A stretch of DNA of 64,000 bases from Crocodylus rhombifer. Lineage: Eukaryota; Chordata; Crocodylia; Crocodylidae. The notes under the pieces are model-generated. The model saw only the letters and a program-made list of their open reading frames with translations, did no database searches and was not told the origin of the DNA. Below are positions 56,912 to 64,000 of the stretch, piece after piece; the stretch's first letter is position 1, and each line of letters begins with the position of its first letter. The stretch spans positions 31,257 through 95,256 of the forward strand of contig JAVSML010038971.1 of NCBI GenBank assembly GCA_038503035.1, in the 5' to 3' direction. The position numbers and the translations under genes are program-made.

Positions 56912-59900
56912 ATTTTTTTCAGTGTGGCATGACACAGGGCACAGCACTCCTTCCTCAGGCTCTCAGTGGTGGGCTGGCTAGGTTCAACTGGCATCTTCCA
57001 ATGCCCCCCCATCTAGCTCACCAAACACCAAATAATTGCCCCCCTCCCCCAGGCTTATATCTATTGTGCATTTGTATGAAAATTGCAGTTCTGCTGTGTT
57101 ACTGAGTAGTGTGAAGAAAAATGGGGTGCACTATTTTTCTAGTGAAGGTGTGTGTCTTTTGAAGGGTTTTGTATTGCGAAGTTCAGAAAGATTTTGGATT
57201 GTTGTCACAGCCAAAGCAGAATTATGCGTTTTCAGGTTGAGTTAGAATAGAGCACCTGTCTTAGCTTCTGCGAATGCATAAACCCTTGGTAAGTCATAAG
57301 CCCTTCTTCAACACATAGGAAAGGTTTGTGGCAGTGAAGTATTACACAGGTCTTCTGCACAACCTGGGGGAAAGTGTTATTGGTGCATATCTAATGCATT
57401 CACTCTGGAATATGTTCCATTTATCAAACAGCAACAAGAATATGCAGTGACCAAATCTCCACAGGATGTTTTCTGGCACAGCATGGATGGGAATTTTAAT
57501 TTATTTTTGAAAAGTGTACTTCAGGTTGACATTTCCAGCCAGTAAAATACAAGGTATAACTACCAGCCCATAAATCTGTTCCAGAGACTTGAAAAATGGA
57601 TATTAGATAAATCCTGTATCTACAGTAAGTTTATAAATCCATCTGACCTACTACTTCTTTCAGTAACATCCTCCTCTATCTATTTGAACATATTATTGTT
57701 AATAACAGATTTGTTTTTAGTAAAGAATGAGTAGGTTTCAGTTAGATTTCCTAATAGCATGTGAAAATTGGTGGACTTAATCCACCGAGAACATGACAAC
57801 GGGAGGTTGTATCTTCTGAATCTGTGCACTACTGCAACTGTTTTTTTTGCATGCCACATATTTATCATATAACCAGCCCTTTAGGATCAGCCTTTTTCTA
57901 AATGCAAAACTGTGCATTTTATATCATTAAATCAAGCTGAGAGTATAAGTTGAGTTGCTGAGCTTTCTTTATGAGTCAAAATATGCTAGAAAAGAGGAGA
58001 GATCTTTGCTTTGATTTTGAGTAATCCTCCTCCGGCCACTGTTCAAAGCAGTGATAACATACTGTAAGGAAAAAGGGGTAGGATACCTTGACCAAAGTTC
58101 CCCTTGTTATGATCCAAAATTCAATTTTCCAAGACACACAAGGAGAATTGATGGGGATATCTTTAAATGAATTATCAAACAAATAGGTATCTGCAGAGTG
58201 CCAGGGAGCACAAGCAGAGGTGGCAAAACAGTCCTGTTTCCAATGGGAGAGTAGCATTTTAAACCCCTGGGCTGAAACATCTGCTGAAAATGGGGGAAAA
58301 ACATTCCTTTGGCCAGATGGGATACCTGGGCCAGGTTCTTAAAACATGATTGTCCCAGCAAAAACCGAAGGTATGTTCACCCTATTGATGGCCTGGCTTT
58401 GGCAGCATGGCTAGGTAAATTAGCCTGCCCTGAGTCCCCTGGTGCTGTACCCAGACTGCTACTGGTGACCAAGCAAGCTGGTATAAAGTTATGTAACCTG
58501 CATTCTTCTACTTGGTTCATGTTCCTTGGGTAAAATAGATGCACATCATGCAGTTCAAGAAGTATAAACACAACCAGAAAGTTGAATTATTGTAGGCTCA
58601 ACCATATACCTTCTATTGCGTGACCCACTGAGAGGATAATAGACCTACTAGTGCTACCTAGTAGAGCTCCCCATTAGGTTGATTGGAAAAAGCCTGCGTG
58701 TACAGATCTGAAGGACCCCAACCTGCAATTCCAGCTGGTCACGTCTCTTCTGGATACGTGACTTAGTAAGTAACCGAGTCTGGCATGTAGAGTCCATAGA
58801 TTTGCTACAAACAGCCCATTGAGCAGCCAGTATAGCTATAAATACAGCAAAATATGCCTTTGTTCCACACCTCAATGAGCACAGAGTACATAAAATGCTA
58901 GGGGGGTGAAGCAGCACTATTGAGAAAAACTTGGGTTATTGGGTTTAGCAAGTGCCAGGTCAGCTGTGCATATCCAGTTGCTGACTGCTGTGCTGTGCAT
59001 GGATGTGCAAAGGGCAATGCTGGTGCAATTTTGCCTTCATCTCTGCTAGCGCAAGGCCACTTAACCATTGCCATTCATTCTTCTGCTGTTTTAGACAAAG
59101 TTTTATTTGACTTGCTGACAAATTATGAAAAAGGCTCAAGTTAGAATTACTGCCCAAAGGCGCACATTTAACAGAACAGTTTAAGCGAGGGCAGAGGTTC
59201 CAAGAGGATTCTGTCATGACATAACGCAGCGCAATATACCATTAGATAGCTCTAGCAGCGCTGCAGCGCTCTCTGCATGTGCTCGTTGAAAAAAAGGGAA
59301 AAAAGGCAAGACGGAACAGTTAGGCGGAGAAAACAAGCTGCATTGGAGCCCAGCAGTTGGCATCCTCGCTTTGTCTGAATACCGTAACATCAGTGAATAT
59401 TGAAGAGGGTAGGGATTGCATGCATACTTGAATTCAGACATTATCAGAATAGCAAACGGCCAGTATCAGAGTTCAGCTCACTCAAAAGGATGTAAAAATA
59501 TCCTGTAATATGAGTCTATAGGTTTAAAGGATGGAGCACGTAGGGAGTCATGAAGAAAGAAAAAAATGCATTTATACATATGTCCCTTCTCTATTCTATA
59601 GAGGTTACATGACTTCTTTTGAATCCTAATGGGAATGCACATCAGGCAGTGGTTTTGAAAGGCAATATGAAAGCCTTTCTGGATAACTGATTTTCTACAG
59701 AGCTGCTTACAAGTAGTATCCTTTCGGCTAATGTGATAAAGGTACAATATGAGTCTTATCAGTGGCTTCCATATTTCATCACCAATATTTCTCTTGAAAT
59801 GGAGAATTCAATTATTGTCAGAACTGTGTCATCTCTTCTGGTGCAGCGTGCACACTGCATCAGACGAAACTCGGGAACCAAGAACCAGATATGTTTGTGT

Positions 59901-62616
59901 AGTGCGCAGACAGAGCATACAGTTTAGGAAACTGGACTTCAGTGGTTTTAGACTACGGCAAGCAAGGCAAAACAAATCTATCTATTTGCATGTTTCACAT
60001 AAATTGGTTTTCTCCACCAAAGTTTGTTAGAAAATTGGGGCAACCCTCCTCCACAACCTGTTTATTTATTGAACTTTTCCAACCACCTCTTATTTCCCAC
60101 AAACCATTCTTGTAATCATCTTACAGAAAGCAAATGTCAAAGTTGCACGAAAGAGTTTTCATGAGCGCTTGAGTTGTTTCACGAATAAATATTGTCATTA
60201 ATTACTACCCTCCTCCTCGTCATCATTTAGATTGGGGTCCCCACCAGAGGTCCCGTTGAGCTTATCAGCGTATAAGCATATAGTTAGTAACACTCCCTGC
60301 CTTAAAAAGCTTATAGACGAAGACAGTTTTGGAACACAAGTGTGCGTGCCCTCATCAAATCAGATAGCAAAAAACCTGAAAGTGTTACTTAGAAAATCAG
60401 TCAGTGTTAACCAGCCAAGATGACATAGCCAATCTAGAACACAAGGATGAATATTATTCTGCCGCACTGCTGAGACACTTACATACCATGATCAGCATGG
60501 TTGAATGTTAATGATGGCACAATGGAAAGGATGTGATCTCAGGGCATGTACCTTACAAACTGAAGAGCTCTACCTTAGTACTTGAAATGTAAAGTGCAGT
60601 ATGTATAATTTCAGCCCAAACATTCAACATTACATACACTTTTAAAGGTGTACCTTTTAAAGGTGAGGGACATATATATTTATACTATAATTGCCACACT
60701 TGTCTCTCTTATGTATCAGTTAACATCTCTTGGAGGAAGTCACCCTCTATTTTTCAAAGGTACTTGAAGTAATGGGGATGAAACTTTTATTGTTGTGATT
60801 CAAGGGTCATATAATGTCCATGTTTAGAGAATTTTTCATTCAAGGACAAAAAGGAATTTTCATGCTGAGTCCTTAAGTGCAGAAAATACGAAGTTATATT
60901 CCCCACTGATCATTTTACTTGAGCAGTTCATGAGAAGCTCATAGAATAAAAAAAAATGGAGACTGCCATTTTGCAGTATTGGCACAGCAGGTATGAGTGC
61001 AAATATAGCAGCTTCAAAATTCTGCGTAATAGCTAAATAAATGCGCAGTAACAACTGCACAGTAGCGTCTCATGTAGACACGGCCCGTTTGTATGAGGCA
61101 CTCGGGTGTCACATCAGTGGGGAACATTAAATATGAAGCACTGGATATAATAATAAAATGAGAAAGCTACTTTTCCTTTCCTTTGATGCAAAGGTAACAC
61201 GTATGTGGTTGTGTTTGTATGTATATGTGTATATATATTTATATACAGGTGTATATGCATTATAGATACAGATATATACCCTTGCAACAAAGGAAAGGAA
61301 GAGTAGCTTCTTTAGGAGATAGGGATCCCAGATATAGACTAGGTTTCCATTGCCTAAAGCAATGTAGGTGGTTGTAACGCTCATCTATTGCCAAAAAGCG
61401 TGAAGAGAGCCCTTTAGTGCTCGGGCATATTCATCAAGTGACCTGCAGTTAACTTTCATTTGTCTGCTCCCATACTGCTACAGCGGAGTTAAATTCCTTT
61501 AACTTTAAATCTAAGTGAAATGCGTTTGTAATTACAACTGTTTAGCTTCCACTGAAAGCAGAATAGAAGGGACAGACCAAACGGTTACAGCAGATGTTAC
61601 AAAATGCTTTACCTGTTGGTCTGTCCATAGCCTCACCCCCCACAGAAAAGCTATAGGAGAGGCAAGCCATGAACCCAGTTCCCTTTGGTCCCAATCAAGC
61701 AGCTTGTGCAGTAGATGAGCCTGGCTCAGGCTATGCCACCCCCTCGCTCCGAGCTCAAGGCTGCAATTCTCTAACTTGGAACGCAGTCACCGTTGAGCTG
61801 AATTGCCCGGCAAAACTGTTCTGCTTGTTCTTGTGTCCTAACACCAGTCGCATCTTGTTGGTCAGGCAGGCTTTGTACAAAACAATCTGCGACACCATCT
61901 CCATTGTATCTTCAAGTGCCTGTAAGAGAAAAATGCGCGTGGCAGCGTGTCAACGCAAATCGGTGCCGTTGCAAAAGAGCAGCACAGCAAACTGCCACAC
62001 GTATGGTTTCAGTGCGGATTTAGCGCTGCTTGCTCCTATTGCTGGTGGTGCTCAATATGCTTCAGTTTTGCCTTCCTCCTTTTTGTGTTCAAGCATAAGA
62101 GCCAAGACCCTTTGACTCCGCATGGGATATGTCTGGCAGCCCCCAAGCTCTGAAACGCTTTGCCAACAGCAGCATCTGGGTCTGTGCCTAGATGCCTGGC
62201 TGCTCTCCTATGCTCCCCTTAGCTATTCCACTTCTGGCTCTGAAATTGTGTGTGGGGCTAGTGGAGGGTAGTGGCACTGATTAGATTTTCATGTCCTTAT
62301 TGCCTCCATTGTTCTGGGTAATGATCTGCTTCACTAATCTGGGCTCCCAGACACAGTATACATGTGCTAACAATCCAGGGTGGCGTTCTTTGAAATATTT
62401 CAGTGTGTGTTGACTAAAAAAAGTCTGCTCTATAAATTAAAGATGAAGCCATTTACAAGAAATAAATAAATACATAAAACAACGGCTTTTACTTTCAACC
62501 CAACTATGCCAACTGCACGTTATAAGGCACAAGCTCGGGCAGTTAATCGTCAGAGTCCTCTTTGCTGAGGATTTTCCAGCAAACAGAAGTATCCCCCTGC
62601 AATTCTTGGTCTAAGG
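56912..62616. other. Intronic single-copy DNA
   Basis: Contains a TG/TA-rich patch at about 61206-61250 and a 148-codon open frame at 61669-62115 without recognisable homology. 60235-60330 (cctgccttaaaaagcttata) may be an ancient repeat fragment. No exon was recognised. Confidence 0.45.
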
Positions 62617-62949
62617 CAGTGATTCTCAACCAGGGTGCCACAGCACCCAGGGTGCCTTGAGATCCTTTCAAGGGCCAGGCGCTGTTTGCACTGTTAGGTG
62701 TGCAAACGTTATTCACAAGATAAACCCAGAGATTTCAAACAGGAATCCGTGGCATTAAAAATATTTGGTCCTGCTGTGGTCTGAGTTCTTTGCAACAGGA
62801 GATTTGCTCTGTTACTTTTCTGTAGTCCAGAAATGAGTGAAAACTAAGAGCCATCATTTTCCAAGGAGTGCCTCCAGCCTTGAGTCTATTGAAGGGTACC
62901 TTGAGTCTAACAAGGGGTCCTTTGAGCCGAAAAAGTTTGAGACTCATTG
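62617..62949. mobile_element. Charlie-like hAT MITE with clear target duplication
   Basis: It begins cagtgattctcaaccagg and ends aagtttgagactcattg, an imperfect inverted pair typical of hAT-Charlie. Flanks gtctaagg (62609-62616) and atctaagg (62950-62957) match at 7 of 8. 333 bp, non-coding. Confidence 0.75.
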
Positions 62950-62957
62950 ATCTAAGG

Positions 62958-64000
62958 GGTGCATTGGGATGACACAGACAAAAGGGGCTACATTTTGTCA
63001 CTCACCCGTTGGGCATAGTGGCTTGACATTTGGTAGAACAAAATGAGACTGCTCTAAACATCGCTGCTGCTCATGTACAACAGACCCAAGGGTAAGCTTG
63101 ATTGTTTCTTGGGATAAAGGAGAATAGACAGCATGTAGATGCATCGATATACACTGTCTTTGACTTTCACAACTGCTTCTGAAAGTTAGGCTAAGTCCAT
63201 ATTTAGGCATGAAGAAAAGAAAGTAGCCTTATTTTCAAAACTGCTGAGCTGCCAGTAGCTGCCATTGAACTCAACAGAGGAAGAGAAAGTCCTTGTATTT
63301 TATATTGCTATGGTTTCATATAATGCTTTTCTTAATGAGTCTATTTTAAGCCTTTTTGCTGGTAGAACCCTCATTTGAACAACAAAAAAAAAGGAACAAA
63401 GAACAATCATCTTAACTATACAGCAATGTACTCTTACAATAAGTAAAAAATGCAGTGGGAAAGACAAAGTACTACTTTTACAAAACCCTGTGCCAAATCA
63501 CAGGTTATACAATTTAGCTTTTTATTTGTACAGCCAACAGTGCTTTGTAGAGCAATCAGGGAAGATAATACGATCCATTTTAAATTCTCATTACTTTAAA
63601 AGTGTTGAATCTTCTTAAATTGTTTCAGGGTTAATTGAGAATTTGCTGTGTTACAATAGCCTGGGAATTGTTTAGACTGCCCTTGTTTCATATTTTTGCA
63701 CATACCTTTGTTACGAAGTTATAAAACAACAATAAAAAAAGAAACAAAGACGTGAAATGAAATAATTATCAGCATCGTTACTTGCTATTCTAGCAACTCA
63801 TTTTTATGGGAGATAATGCTCATCTATTGATTAATGTTTGAATGATTACTATAGAGCAAGTGCATGCTGGGTTGATGGACTGTATCGCTCACTATTCATT
63901 AGTGTCTACCTGCATCTCTTTGTTTGCATTTCCCCTAAGGGACTAATCCTGTGGAAGCTAGTGGTGAACATCCTGGTGAAGTTACCAGAAGCAGGCTACA
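62958..64000. other. Intronic single-copy DNA to window end
   Basis: AT-rich. No feature was recognised. Confidence 0.5.

Larger units (their letters stand above)
26993..64000 (+). other. CDH13: CDH13 downstream intron (partial)
   Basis: The donor gtgagt at 26993 opens an intron of at least 37 kb. I looked for the continuation of EC4 after QHQTIR and did not find it, so the next exon most likely lies beyond 64000. This agrees with the very large introns known for CDH13 in vertebrates. Confidence 0.8.

Noticed and set aside
56329..56947. 163- and 188-codon frames on the - strand
   Set aside because: GC-rich interior of a hAT-like element with a homopolymer G run. No motif or start context.
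61620..61740. tRNA-like or tRNA-SINE promoter (gaacccagttcc)
   Set aside because: Only a weak B-box-like match; no A box at the correct distance and no cloverleaf could be drawn.
61669..62115. 148-codon + strand frame
   Set aside because: A cysteine- and serine-rich translation without known motif, and no splice or promoter evidence. A chance frame of this size is plausible in 64 kb.

Overview
The window looks like intronic DNA from an amniote nuclear genome, most likely a crocodilian (Alligator-like). The evidence is long stretches with no coding potential, canonical GT-AG splice sites around cadherin exons, and many CR1 LINE copies. The CR1 tips carry short tandem repeats (tttcata/attcata type) and the 'ggaagggacct' signature seen in crocodilian and turtle genomes. 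The species is inferred from repeat style and was not tested. Nothing bacterial, viral or CRISPR-like is present.

The one real gene is CDH13 (T-cadherin, H-cadherin) on the + strand. Two adjacent internal exons are visible, at 24901-25083 (183 bp, phase 0/0) and 26739-26992 (254 bp, phase 0/2). They encode most of extracellular cadherin repeat EC3, the EC3-EC4 calcium linker and the start of EC4. They are separated by a 1655-bp intron. Everything from 1 to 24900 is the upstream intron, and everything from 26993 to 64000 is the downstream intron (over 37 kb, no further exon recognised). This fits the very long introns known for CDH13.

The rest is a dense, nested landscape of mobile elements. 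(1) CR1 LINEs: + strand pieces at 13953-14920, 22025-22122, 22921-23990 and 40913-41289; - strand pieces at 14929-14990, 18349-18845, 47231-48825 and 48916-50715. The last two carry long, once-frameshifted reverse transcriptase ORFs. (2) A hAT-like non-autonomous family with ends like tagggctgtgcgaagc, roughly 8-bp target duplications and palindromic interiors, in four copies (4151-4699, 6097-6823, 39446-40375, 44615-46122). (3) A second terminal-inverted-repeat family with ends like ctagggacagaagtt, in five copies (1542-1875, 13824-15329, 37307-38007, 51009-51477, 51498-52795). (4) Single copies: a Tigger/pogo-like element (22321-22857), a 28-bp-TIR element inside the CDH13 intron with a 30-bp minisatellite (25649-26203), a foldback hAT (28006-28376), several Charlie-like hATs, and a GC-rich foldback (42491-43326).

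No new functional system is evident. The best leads are structural: foldback transposon families, elements inserted into other elements with readable target duplications, an in-frame internally deleted CR1, a nearly identical 98-bp CR1 fragment 1.2 kb from its source-like copy, and a Tigger remnant that keeps a PCNA-box-like motif. Several AT-rich, repeat-free intronic stretches could be conserved non-coding elements, but that needs alignment.
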